Shown here: positions 8,050 through 16,472 of the stretch, piece after piece
How the letters are laid out: every line of letters starts with the position of its first letter
Position numbering within the stretch: position 1 is the first letter of the stretch
Assembly (NCBI GenBank): GCA_042701975.1
Contig: CP170561.1
Coordinates: 806,001-870,000 of the forward strand
Length of the DNA stretch: 64,000 nucleotides
Direction: 5' to 3'
Origin: JAFALK01 sp042701975
GTDB taxonomy: Bacteria; Pseudomonadota; Gammaproteobacteria; Burkholderiales; Burkholderiaceae_C
Notes under the pieces: model-generated
Seen by the model: the letters and a program-made list of their open reading frames with translations, nothing else
Told to the model about the DNA's origin: nothing
Databases searched by the model: none
Made by a program: the position numbers and the translations under genes

Positions 8050-9321
8050 ATGACCGAATCGACGCTCCCCCGCACGCCCTTTGCCGGCCTGCCCTGGCTG
8101 ATCTGCGCCTTGGCCGCGGCCGCCCTGTACGGCAACTTCTACGTCTACGACTCGATCGGTCCCGTGGCCGATTTGCTGCAGCAAAAGCGCGGCTTCAGCG
8201 ACAGCCAGATCGGCCTGCTCAACGGCATCTACAGCCTGCCCAATATCTTGCTGACGCTCGTCGGCGGCGTGCTGGTGGACCGCTTCGGCGCCGCGCGCAT
8301 GACGCTGATCACGAGCCTCATCTGCCTGGCCGGCGCAGCGCTGACGGCCTGGAGCCCCGGCTTCTACGGCATGGCCGCGGGCCGGCTGCTGTTTGGCATC
8401 GGCGGCGAGACCTTCAGCATCGCCACGCTGGCCGCCATCACCGATTACTTCGCCCTCGGGCGGCTCGCTTTCGCGATGGCGCTCACGCTGTCGATCAGCC
8501 GGCTGGGTTCCTACTCGGCGGACATGTCGACCAGCTGGTTTGCCGACGCCTACGCACGCGGCTGGCAGCCGCCGCTGGAGATCGCCGTCGCGGTCGCGGC
8601 CACCTCGGTCGTCGCGGCCTTCATCTACTGGTGGATCGACCGCGGCCCGGCGCGCACGCGCGTGGCCCAGCGCACGGCCGAGCCCTTCCATCTGCGCGAC
8701 CTCTGGCACTTCGGCCGCGCCTACTGGTATCTGCTGCTGCTGTGCGTGCTCTGGTACTCGGTGATCCTGGCTTTCCGCAGCACCTTCTCGATCAAGTATT
8801 TCCAGCAGGTGCACGGGCTGGACCTGGCCACGGCCGGCGCGATGAACAGCTATGTCTACCTCGCCGCCGTGTTCGCCACGCCGCTCTTTGGCTGGATCTG
8901 CGATCGGGTCGGCCGCTATGCCCCCTTCCTCGCTTTTGGCGCGCTGCTGCTGCCCATCTCGCTCACGCTGATGATGACCCTGGGCATCCACGGCCTGTGG
9001 ATGGCCACGGCGCTGCTGGGTGTCAGCTATTCGCTGGTGCCAGCCGTCATGTGGCCGCTGACCAGCCGACTCGTCTCGCCGCAACGCTTCGGTACGGCGC
9101 TGGGCCTGATGTGGGTGATCCAGAACGCCGGCATCTTCTCCGCCAACATCATCGCCGGCTGGCTCAACGACGGCGCCGGCGCCAGCGCGCAGAACCCCGC
9201 CGGCTACGGCCCGATGATGGATTTCTTCTGGGTGACCAGTGCGGCCGGCTGCATCTGCGCCTTGCTGCTGTGGTGGACGGCGGGCCGCAAGCAGCACGAA
9301 GCGCGGACAATCCCCGCCTGA
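8050..9321 (+). CDS. MFS transporter resembling the MFSD1 (dipeptide transporter) family
   Basis: A 423-residue, 12-segment major facilitator protein. It resembles animal MFSD1 more than the common drug exporters: YDSIGPV in helix 1, IYSLPNILLTLVGGVLVDRFG after helix 2, and GRLLFGIGGETFSIA followed by SISRLGS. MFSD1 is known as a lysosomal dipeptide uniporter, so a peptide substrate is a reasonable inference, though not shown. The ATG at 8050 is preceded by CACAAT ending 8 bases upstream and no ribosome site. The stop codon overlaps the next gene's start by one base (TGATG), coupling it tightly to the M16 peptidase. Confidence 0.8.
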   Translation: MTESTLPRTPFAGLPWLICALAAAALYGNFYVYDSIGPVADLLQQKRGFSDSQIGLLNGIYSLPNILLTLVGGVLVDRFGAARMTLITSLICLAGAALTAWSPGFYGMAAGRLLFGIGGETFSIATLAAITDYFALGRLAFAMALTLSISRLGSYSADMSTSWFADAYARGWQPPLEIAVAVAATSVVAAFIYWWIDRGPARTRVAQRTAEPFHLRDLWHFGRAYWYLLLLCVLWYSVILAFRSTFSIKYFQQVHGLDLATAGAMNSYVYLAAVFATPLFGWICDRVGRYAPFLAFGALLLPISLTLMMTLGIHGLWMATALLGVSYSLVPAVMWPLTSRLVSPQRFGTALGLMWVIQNAGIFSANIIAGWLNDGAGASAQNPAGYGPMMDFFWVTSAAGCICALLLWWTAGRKQHEARTIPA

Positions 9322-10601
9322 TGTCCGCTCCCACCACGCCCTACACCACCACCCTCCCCAACGGCCTGCGCCTCGTCGCGCTGCCGATGCCGTGGCGCGC
9401 CACGGTCTCGCTGAGCGTGTTCATCCGCACCGGCAGCCTGAACGAGTCCGCGCGGCTCAATGGGATCAGCCATGTGGTCGAGCACATGGCCTTCAAGGGC
9501 ACGGCCACGCGCGACTGCCAGCAGATCAATCTCGATGCGGAACGGCTGGGTGCCGAGGTCAACGCGCACACGGACAAGGACCACACGGCCTTCCACATCG
9601 AAGGCCTGCCGCAGGATGTGCCGGCCTTCGTCGCCATGCTGGCCGACCTGGTGCTGGCGCCGAGCTTCCCGGCGGACGAGCTGGAGCGCGAGCGCCGTGT
9701 GATTGAGCAGGAGTTCGGCGAGTTCGAAGACGACCCGGTCACGCAGGCCTTCCAGCTTTTCGACCGCGCCTGCTACGGCTTGCAGCATCCGGCAGGCCAG
9801 CCCGTGATCGGCAAGCGCGCCAACCTCAAGCGCTTCACGCGCGAGGATCTGCTGGCCTATGTGCAGCGGCAGTACACGGCCGCCAATGTGGTCGTGGCGG
9901 CAGCCGGGCCCGTGGATGTGCAGGCCTTCGAGCAGGCGGTGCGCGCAGGCTTCGGCGCCATGCCGATGGGCGAGCCCAACGCGGTAGCAGCACCCGCATG
10001 GCAAGGTGGCCTGAAGCTGCGCCGCATGGCGGGCAGCGGGCAGTGCCAGATCATCGTGGGCTATTCGGCGCCGGCATTGGGTGAGCCTGGCCAGGCCGCG
10101 CACGCGCTCGCCGCTGCGCTGCTGGGCGAAGGCATGAGCTCGCCGCTGCTCGACGAGATCCGCGAGCGCCGCAGCCTGGCCTATCACGTGGGTTGCTCGG
10201 CCGATGCCTTCCCGCTCACCGGGCAGCTGCTGATCGAAGCCGCCACCACGCCTGAGCAAGCCGAAGAGTTGCTGCAGGCCGTGCACGAGCTGCTGCAGCG
10301 CCATGCCGATTCGCCGATCGATGCAATCGGCCTTGAGCGCGCGCGCCAGCAGCTGACCGTGCGCGCGCTGCGCGCGCAGGAGCAGCCTTCGCGCCGGCTC
10401 GAGAACGCGGCGCAGGACCTGTTCCGTTTCGGCCGCCTGCGCGACACGCAGCAATGGCTGGCCGAGCTGCGCGCCGTGACGGCGCTTGAAGTGCAGGCCG
10501 TGTTCCGGCGCATGCGCGGCGAACCCGCCGCCGTGGCCCTGGCCGGCAGCGTGCCAGCGCGCTTGAAGGACCAAGCTCAGGCGCTGTTCGGCGCGGCCTG
10601 A
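9321..10601 (+). CDS. M16 family zinc peptidase (PqqL/mitochondrial processing peptidase type)
   Basis: A 426-residue single-module M16 peptidase. The inverted zinc motif HVVEH is present in NGISHVVEHMAFKGTA, and the third ligand region follows in ERRVIEQEFGEFEDDP, so the enzyme should be active. The C-terminal half has the usual R/Y-type substrate-binding stretch (IRERRSLAYHVG). There is no signal peptide, so it probably acts on peptides in the cytoplasm. Translation is coupled to the MFSD1-like transporter (1-base overlap), which fits uptake and then breakdown of small peptides. Confidence 0.9.
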   Translation: MSAPTTPYTTTLPNGLRLVALPMPWRATVSLSVFIRTGSLNESARLNGISHVVEHMAFKGTATRDCQQINLDAERLGAEVNAHTDKDHTAFHIEGLPQDVPAFVAMLADLVLAPSFPADELERERRVIEQEFGEFEDDPVTQAFQLFDRACYGLQHPAGQPVIGKRANLKRFTREDLLAYVQRQYTAANVVVAAAGPVDVQAFEQAVRAGFGAMPMGEPNAVAAPAWQGGLKLRRMAGSGQCQIIVGYSAPALGEPGQAAHALAAALLGEGMSSPLLDEIRERRSLAYHVGCSADAFPLTGQLLIEAATTPEQAEELLQAVHELLQRHADSPIDAIGLERARQQLTVRALRAQEQPSRRLENAAQDLFRFGRLRDTQQWLAELRAVTALEVQAVFRRMRGEPAAVALAGSVPARLKDQAQALFGAA

Positions 10602-10898
10602 TACCCCACTTTTTCTGTCCTTGTTGAAGCCCCTTCCGCCAGGCGCGGAAGCGGCTCGCTGTTGCCTGGGATTTTCCCGCTCAGGGTATGCGCTGTATTT
10701 TGAAAAACACTTCGCAATCCGGTATCAGAAAACCGACGCTCCTCCGGATATTCCCACCCCTCATTTGAATGGCAATCGTAAAGAACTGCACATTTTTCTT
10801 GCCGTAAATCACAGAATCGGCCGCTCCAAAGTTGCTTTGGTATCTGAATTTCTGCAGTTCTCGCTTTTTCTCATCACCACTCAAGAAGGACGAAGTTC
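10602..10898. promoter_or_regulatory. AT-rich intergenic region upstream of the PEP-CTERM cluster
   Basis: A stretch of about 300 bases without a credible gene and clearly richer in A+T than its surroundings from about 10690. A candidate sigma-70 promoter is TTGAAA (10700-10705), a 17-base spacer, then TATCAG (10723-10728), about 170 bases before the ATG at 10899. No sigma-54 type element with correct GG/GC spacing was found, although that type controls some PEP-CTERM genes elsewhere. Confidence 0.4.
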
Positions 10899-11546
10899 AT
10901 GTTCAAGATTGCCACTACAGCGCTGCTGCTGGCCGGAGCCATGGCCACAGCTCACGCCGATTCCTCGACGCCGATGTTCAGCCAGAACTTCGACAACGTC
11001 GGCAGCCTCACGAGCAAGGGCTGGATCATCACCAACGACAGCACGCCGGTGGGTACGACCTCGTGGTTCCAAGGCGACCAGTCCCAGTTCACCTCGCATT
11101 CCGGCGCGCCGGAGTCGTATGCCGCGGTCAACTTCAACAGCTCGGATCCCAACGGCGGCACGCTGTCCACCTGGCTGATCACGCCCGTGATCTCCACGGC
11201 GCGCGACATCGACATCAGCTTCTGGGCTCGCTCGGCGATCGCCGATCCCTTCTTCGACCAGCTCGCCTTTGGCATGCTGGGCAGCAACGGCTCGCTGGGC
11301 ACTTTTATCGAGTACCAGCTGATCACGACCGTGGGCGAGTGGACGCAGTACACGATGCACCTCGCCGGCCAGGGTGAGGGCGCAACGGCCCGCTTTGCCA
11401 TCGAGTACGTGGGCGACTCCGCCAACGCCAACTACGCCGGCGTGGACGACCTGATCATCAACGTGCCGGAACCCTCGACCTGGGCGCTGGTCGGCATCAG
11501 CATGCTCGGCCTCGCGTACTCGGCACGCCGCCGTCCGCAGCGCTGA
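10899..11546 (+). CDS. PEP-CTERM sorting protein with a choice-of-anchor J type domain
   Basis: A 215-residue exported protein: signal peptide to about residue 20, a beta-rich domain of the choice-of-anchor J type (FSQNFDNVG, then STWLITPVIS), and a C-terminal VPEPSTWALVG motif, hydrophobic helix and Arg-rich end (RRRP). The C-terminus is the recognition signal for an exosortase, which would cleave and anchor the protein at the cell surface or in the matrix. No exosortase gene is in the window. SD AAGGA lies 8 bases before the ATG. It is first of three exported genes in a row. Confidence 0.9.
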   Translation: MFKIATTALLLAGAMATAHADSSTPMFSQNFDNVGSLTSKGWIITNDSTPVGTTSWFQGDQSQFTSHSGAPESYAAVNFNSSDPNGGTLSTWLITPVISTARDIDISFWARSAIADPFFDQLAFGMLGSNGSLGTFIEYQLITTVGEWTQYTMHLAGQGEGATARFAIEYVGDSANANYAGVDDLIINVPEPSTWALVGISMLGLAYSARRRPQR

Positions 11547-11591
11547 GCCCTCGTCACTGCACACATCCCATCCATCACAGGACAACTCGAC

Positions 11592-12014
11592 ATGCATACA
11601 CGTCTTGCATTGGGTCTCGCCATCGCCGCGAGCATCTCCGTCCTTCCTCTGACCGCAGCAGCCCAACAGGACTCGCTGGCGGTCAGCGAGGCTTCCACGA
11701 ATTCCGCCCAGATCGTTGTGCGCGATGCCGACTCCGGCAAGCTGCGCGCTGCAACCGCCGATGAGGCCGCTGCGCTGGGCAAGCTGCGCACCGCCCGCAG
11801 CGGACTGCGCGCCATCGCGGCCGCGCCGCAAGTGAAGTTCCACGGCAGCGGCGCCACCGGCGTGCGCGTCGCAGAGGACATGATGAGCTACTCGGTCGTC
11901 ACCCGTGGCGCCGACGGCAAGCTCGTGGAGCAGTGCTTCGCCAGCAAGGACGAAGCCGAAGCCGCGATCAAGAACGGTGTCGCCCCCGTCACCACCGCCC
12001 TGCCCACGGAGTGA
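11592..12014 (+). CDS. small exported protein, probable post-PEP-CTERM-1 domain protein
   Basis: A 140-residue protein with a signal peptide (about 1-23, LPLTAAAQQ) and a C-terminal domain with the block MMSYSVVTRGADGKLVEQC. That pattern, and its place directly after a PEP-CTERM gene, fit the post-PEP-CTERM-1 family; I assign this from memory of the family. VVRDADSGKLRAATADEAAAL before it is also typical. Function unknown. AGGA lies 8 bases before the ATG. The next gene starts 5 bases after its stop, so they are co-transcribed. Confidence 0.65.
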   Translation: MHTRLALGLAIAASISVLPLTAAAQQDSLAVSEASTNSAQIVVRDADSGKLRAATADEAAALGKLRTARSGLRAIAAAPQVKFHGSGATGVRVAEDMMSYSVVTRGADGKLVEQCFASKDEAEAAIKNGVAPVTTALPTE

Positions 12015-12019
12015 ACGCC

Positions 12020-13522
12020 ATGCAAATCAAGTTCAACAAGAAGCAAGTTGTTCAAGCCGCACTGCTCGGCGCACTGGCTGCCGCCAGCAGCGCGCAAGCG
12101 GCCACCATCGTCATCACCAGCCGCGACGCCGCGGGCGTGGGCTTCAACGACACGACGCCGGTCAGCCCCGTCGGTGGCAACACCGGCACGACGCTCGGCC
12201 AGCAGCGCATGAACGTCTACCGCTATGTGGCCGACATCTGGGAAAAGGCCATCGACACGCCCGTCACCATCACGGTGAACGCCGGCTGGGAAGCCTTGAC
12301 CTGCACCTCTACACAGGCCGTCTTGGGCAGTGCCGGTGCCTGGAACATCTGGCACGACTTCCCCGGCGGTGCGCCCGGCACTTGGTATCCCCAGGCGCTG
12401 GCCAACAAGCTGGCGGGCGTCAACCTGACGGACGGCATCCCCGACGACGGCTCGGGCTACGGCAACGTGGACATCAAGACCCAGTTCAACGTCAACCTCG
12501 GCAACGCCGGTTGCCTGGACAACACGCCGTTCTACCTGGGCCTGGACGGCAACGCCGGCGCCAAGGTGAACTTCGTCGAAACGCTGCTGCACGAGCTGGG
12601 CCACGGCCTGGGCTTCTCGGTGTTGACGGTGTACACGGGTTCCACGACCTTCGCGATCGGCTATCGCCTGAACGCGGCCGGCTCGGCCTACGTCCAGAAC
12701 GGCGGCCTGCCCAGCGTCTGGGAACAGTACATGTACGACAACACCCAAGGCAAGACCTGGTTGAACATGACCAGCGCACAGCGCGGTGCTTCGGCCGTCA
12801 ATCCGCTGGGCCTGGCCTGGAATGGTCCGAACGCTGTCGCCGGCGCCACCCTGCTGAGCCATCAGCCGGCGGTCAAGCTCGCTGCACCGGCTCCGGGCTA
12901 CTCGGGCTTCTACGCCTACGGCACGGCCAGCTTCGGTCCTGCCGTGAGCACGGGCCAGAGCCTGGGTGCGCTGGCCGTGGTGCCGGCCGACGCGGTGAAC
13001 GGCGCGGGCTGCCTGGCGTTCTCGCCGGCCACGACCACGGCCGTCGCAGGCAAGGTCGCGATCATCGACCGCGGCGTCTGCGGCTTCGCGGTCAAGGCCA
13101 AGAACGCCCAGAACGCGGGTGCCATCGGCGTGATCATCGCGAACAACGCAGCAGGTGCTGCGCCGGGCCTCGGCGGTACGGACCCGACGGTCGTCATCCC
13201 GACGATCAGCGTCTCGCAGGCTGATGCCGTGACGCTGAAGGCCTCCGTGCCGGCGAGCGTGCCTTACGGCTCGCGCAGCAAGCCCGGTGTGGCGACCGCC
13301 ACGCTGGACGTCAATCCGGCCAAGATCGCCGGTGCCGACGCCGCAGGCCGTCCGCTGCTTTACACGCCCAGCCCGATCGCCCCCGGATCGTCGGTCTCGC
13401 ACTGGGATGTCTCGGCCTTCCCGAACCTGCTGATGGAACCCAACATCAACAGCGATCTGACGACCATCCTGGTGCCGCCGAAGGACCTGACGCTGCCCCT
13501 GCTGAAGGACATCGGCTGGTAA
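12020..13522 (+). CDS. exported zinc metalloprotease with inserted PA domain
   Basis: A 500-residue protein with a signal peptide (about 1-27). The zinc helix is LLHELGHGLGF (His191, Glu192, His195, Gly198), but the usual third ligand is not at the next position. Instead there is an insertion containing a protease-associated (PA) domain (about 310-420: GKVAIIDRGVCGFAVKA), followed by SHWD (His461) and LMEP (Met472). This is the leishmanolysin-like arrangement, in which an insertion separates HEXXHxxG from a later His and a Met-turn; that reading is inference. The protein ends LLKDIGW. It closes the PEP-CTERM cluster and is followed by a strong terminator. Confidence 0.75.
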   Translation: MQIKFNKKQVVQAALLGALAAASSAQAATIVITSRDAAGVGFNDTTPVSPVGGNTGTTLGQQRMNVYRYVADIWEKAIDTPVTITVNAGWEALTCTSTQAVLGSAGAWNIWHDFPGGAPGTWYPQALANKLAGVNLTDGIPDDGSGYGNVDIKTQFNVNLGNAGCLDNTPFYLGLDGNAGAKVNFVETLLHELGHGLGFSVLTVYTGSTTFAIGYRLNAAGSAYVQNGGLPSVWEQYMYDNTQGKTWLNMTSAQRGASAVNPLGLAWNGPNAVAGATLLSHQPAVKLAAPAPGYSGFYAYGTASFGPAVSTGQSLGALAVVPADAVNGAGCLAFSPATTTAVAGKVAIIDRGVCGFAVKAKNAQNAGAIGVIIANNAAGAAPGLGGTDPTVVIPTISVSQADAVTLKASVPASVPYGSRSKPGVATATLDVNPAKIAGADAAGRPLLYTPSPIAPGSSVSHWDVSAFPNLLMEPNINSDLTTILVPPKDLTLPLLKDIGW

Positions 13523-13550
13523 TCAGCTGAAGCGAAGCAAGCAAAGCAAA

Positions 13551-13576
13551 AGCCGGGCTTGATGCCCGGCTTTTTT
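13551..13576 (+). terminator. intrinsic terminator after the PEP-CTERM/metalloprotease cluster
   Basis: Stem AGCCGGGC / GCCCGGCT around a short TTGAT loop followed by T6. It lies 28 bases after the metalloprotease stop and 25 bases before the end of the convergent response-regulator gene. Confidence 0.85.
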
Positions 13577-13600
13577 CATGGGCACCTGGCCTGAGTGCGC

Positions 13601-14236
13601 TCAGCCAGCCTTGATCGTGTTGGCCAGCTCCACGGCCGACTTCACGCCCATCTTTTCGAACACCCGCGCGCGGTGGACCTCGACCGTGCGCACGCTGATC
13701 GACAGCTGATCGGCGATCAGCTTGTTGGGCAGACCCTGCACGACGAGCTGCATCACCTCGCGCTCGCGTTCGGTCAGGTCGGCCATGCGCTGCTCGCGGC
13801 GGCGCGCCTGATTGCGGGCCTCGATGGCCTTGTGGCTGGCTTGCAGCGCCTGCTCGATGCGATCGACCAGCGCGTTGTCCGAGAACGGCTTCTCGCAGAA
13901 ATCGAAGGCACCGCGCTGCACGGCCGAGACGGCGGTGGGCACGTCGCCATGGCCGGTCAGGAAGATCACTGGCAGCACGGTGTGGATGCCGCGCTCCACC
14001 AGCTGGTCGAACAGCACCAGGCCACTCTTGCCGGGCATGCGCACGTCCAGCAGCAAACATGAAGGCGCATCGGGCCAATGACGGCCGCCTTCGGGCAGGC
14101 GCGTGATCATCGATTCAAAGGCCTCGGCGCTGGCGAAGCCTTCGGACAGCAGGCGGCGCGAGCGCAGCAGGAGGCCGAGCGCATCGCGCATCACTTCCTC
14201 GTCGTCGACGAGATAGACCATGGGAACTTGGTTCAC
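13601..14236 (-). CDS. FixJ/TtrR-type response regulator (receiver + LuxR HTH)
   Basis: A 211-residue regulator. The receiver has the acidic pair DDEE (11-14), phospho-acceptor Asp64 (LLLDVRMPG), Thr in FLTGHGD and Lys in CEKPFSDN. The C-terminal LuxR helix-turn-helix is LTEREREVMQLVVQG to SVRTVEVHRARVFEKM. Its start overlaps the stop of the upstream kinase gene (ATGA), making a two-gene unit. Being divergent from maeB, it may control malic enzyme or dicarboxylate metabolism; this is inferred from position only. Confidence 0.9.
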   Translation of the reverse strand: MNQVPMVYLVDDEEVMRDALGLLLRSRRLLSEGFASAEAFESMITRLPEGGRHWPDAPSCLLLDVRMPGKSGLVLFDQLVERGIHTVLPVIFLTGHGDVPTAVSAVQRGAFDFCEKPFSDNALVDRIEQALQASHKAIEARNQARRREQRMADLTEREREVMQLVVQGLPNKLIADQLSISVRTVEVHRARVFEKMGVKSAVELANTIKAG

Positions 14237-16365
14237 GACAGCGCCCCTCCTTCGGTGGCAGCAGGAAGGGTAAACCGGAATTCGCAGCCGCCCCCTTCAA
14301 GATTGCGGTAGTCCATTGCGCCCCCGTGCTGTTCGACCACGGTGCGGCACAGCGACAGGCCCAGGCCCATGCCCTCTTTACGCGTGGTGAAGAAGGTGGT
14401 GAAGAGCTTGCGGCCGACTTCGGCTTCGATGCCGGGCCCGTGGTCGCGCACGATGAAGGCCACCCAGCGCGGCGTGGCCGTCGCCACGCTGATCGTGAGC
14501 ACGCGCGCATCCAGCGGCGTCGTCGCGCCTTCCATCGCCTGGATGCCGTTGCGCGTCAGGTTGAGCAGCACCTGCTCGACGAGCGTGCGGTCGCAATGGA
14601 CGAGCGGGCTGGGCTGCGGCATGTCCACCGTGACGCGCGTGCCGCTCTTCTTGGCATGGATGCTGGTCAGCGGCAGCACGGCTTCGACGAGCTCCTCGGC
14701 CGACACCGCCTCGCGCGCCTGATCGCGGCGGCGCACGAAGTCGTGCACGCTCTTGATCACACGGCCGGCGCGATCGGCCTGCTCGGCAATACGCTCGGAG
14801 GTGCGCACCAGCATGTCTCGGGTCTGCGCCTCGTCCGTGCCCTGCGGCTGTTCGGCCAGCAGATTGCGCAGCGCGGTGGCAAAGCTGGCAATGGCGGCCA
14901 GCGGCTGGTTGATCTCGTGGCTGACGAGCGAAGCCATCTCACCCACTGCCGCAAGCCGCGCCGAAGCCTGCAAACGATCAGCCTGCGCGCGCGCCAGCTC
15001 TTCCATGCGGCGCTGCTCGGAGATGTCGAGCACGGCGCTCATCCAGCCGGTCTGATGGCCATCGGGGTCGCGCAGCGGGGCCTCGTAGATCATCACCGGG
15101 AAGCGCTCACCGTTGGGACGCATGAAGACGGTCTCGAAGCTCTGCCAGCTCTCCGGCCCCGGCTGCTCCTGGTGGCCGCGCTGGTCGAGCTCGGCCGCCA
15201 GCGCGTTGCGTTCGCGCAGGCGGCGGCGGTAGGTCTCCACATACTCGGGCGGCCAGTAGGGCGGCGTACGCTGGCCCAGCAGCGCCTCCGGCGGCAGGCC
15301 GGCGATGGCGCAGAAGGCCTTGTTCACATAGGTGATGTTGCCTTCCATGTCGCGGGCACGCAGGCCGGCGATCAGCGAGTTCTCCATCGCCTGGCGAAAG
15401 GCCAGCGACTGCGCCAGCCGTCGCTCGGCCAGGGCGCGGCGGCGGCCGTCGCGAGCGAGCTGGGCGACGACGACCAGTAACGTCAGCGAGAGGCCCAGCA
15501 CCAGGGCCGTGGTCAGCGAAGGGATCAGGCCCGGCTTGTCGGCCGTGCTGTCGGCGCGCAGCATCAGCGAGAGGCCGGGCAGCTCGATCAGCCGCTCGTT
15601 GCGGTAGACGCCCAGGCCCCGCACCAAGCCGGCACGGGCCAGGCGGGAACCATCGCCATCGATGATGGTGAATTCGAAATGCCGCGCCTGCTCGGGCGTG
15701 AGCGCTTCGTCGAGCATGCGCGACAAGGCCAGCGTGGCGATCAGGTAGCTGCGCACCTGGCCGGCTTCGAGGCGCGGCAGGCAGAGGTCCACCAGCTCCC
15801 GACCTTCGCCGCTGGCCCCCGGCACGAAATAGCTGGGCGAGAACTGCGGCGTGCCCTGGCGGTGCTGGGCGCCGGCGCAGGCCAGCTGGGTCTCGGCCTG
15901 GTAGCGCTCGTGCGCCATGACGGAGAAGACCGGCGCGGTGTTGGAGGAAGCGAGCGTCTCGCGCAGCTTCATCTGCGCATCGCGCAGCTCCAGCTGCAGC
16001 AGCGGCGGCATGCGGCGCAGTTGCGCGGCGGCTTCGTCGTGCCAGCGCGAATTGTTCTGGTCCAGCCACAGCAGGCCCTGCATGGCCTGAAGCTGATCGT
16101 TGGACAACTGCCGCACGCGCGCGGCCACGGCGGCGGCCTGTTCCGCGGTCTGGGTCTGGCGGTGGCTGTCTTCATAGGCCTGCGTCATCAGCACCAGCAG
16201 CGCCTGGGCCACGATCAGCAGCACGAGCAGCAGCACCCACAGCCAGGGGCGGCGGCGATCGCTCAGGCGCCGGTCCAGCCGGCCGTCGAGGCGGCCCTGC
16301 AAACGGCGGTCCGGGCGGCGTTCGGGGCTGCCGTCAGAGTGGCGATGCGCGGCGGGATTGTTCAC
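14233..16365 (-). CDS. PAS-containing sensor histidine kinase
   Basis: A 710-residue kinase: charged N-terminus, TM about 40-62, periplasmic domain about 65-275 of unknown ligand, second TM (ALVLGLSLTLLVVVAQ), a PAS domain (NITYVNKAFCAIAGLPPEAL), HisKA with VSHEINQPLAAIASF and a HATPase domain (DHGPGIEAEVG, then GMGLGLSLCR). The NQPL H-box places it with the DctB/FixL-type kinases. It begins with GTG and is translationally coupled to the FixJ-type regulator. Its start is 107 bases from maeB on the other strand. Confidence 0.9.
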   Translation of the reverse strand: MNNPAAHRHSDGSPERRPDRRLQGRLDGRLDRRLSDRRRPWLWVLLLVLLIVAQALLVLMTQAYEDSHRQTQTAEQAAAVAARVRQLSNDQLQAMQGLLWLDQNNSRWHDEAAAQLRRMPPLLQLELRDAQMKLRETLASSNTAPVFSVMAHERYQAETQLACAGAQHRQGTPQFSPSYFVPGASGEGRELVDLCLPRLEAGQVRSYLIATLALSRMLDEALTPEQARHFEFTIIDGDGSRLARAGLVRGLGVYRNERLIELPGLSLMLRADSTADKPGLIPSLTTALVLGLSLTLLVVVAQLARDGRRRALAERRLAQSLAFRQAMENSLIAGLRARDMEGNITYVNKAFCAIAGLPPEALLGQRTPPYWPPEYVETYRRRLRERNALAAELDQRGHQEQPGPESWQSFETVFMRPNGERFPVMIYEAPLRDPDGHQTGWMSAVLDISEQRRMEELARAQADRLQASARLAAVGEMASLVSHEINQPLAAIASFATALRNLLAEQPQGTDEAQTRDMLVRTSERIAEQADRAGRVIKSVHDFVRRRDQAREAVSAEELVEAVLPLTSIHAKKSGTRVTVDMPQPSPLVHCDRTLVEQVLLNLTRNGIQAMEGATTPLDARVLTISVATATPRWVAFIVRDHGPGIEAEVGRKLFTTFFTTRKEGMGLGLSLCRTVVEQHGGAMDYRNLEGGGCEFRFTLPAATEGGALS

Positions 16366-16416
16366 GGGCGGCAGTATGGGGGAGCGGTCCGGCCCGGGGG
16401 CCTAGTAGCTTCCACA

Positions 16417-16442
16417 GCGCGCGGGTCAATCCCGCTCCTACA
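16417..16442 (-). repeat. REP-like element, copy 1
   Basis: Read on the minus strand it starts TGTAGGAGCGGG and continues ATTGACCCGC, with hairpin arms GCGGG/CCCGC. The first 12 bases recur exactly at 46111-46122. It lies in the spacer between the sensor kinase and maeB; its TACAAT end could also act as a maeB -10 element. Confidence 0.55.
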
Positions 16443-16472
16443 ATCCCAAGCCCAGGTATTGCAAGGACCGAG

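Noticed and set aside
10602..10898. A sigma-54 promoter for the PEP-CTERM gene
   Set aside because: The closest GG...GC pair (near 10650) has a spacing of 9 instead of 10 and no TTGC context at the right place.
10621..10898. Small protein in the AT-rich spacer
   Set aside because: The frame runs through the spacer into the PEP-CTERM gene in another frame, with no ribosome site and no family pattern.
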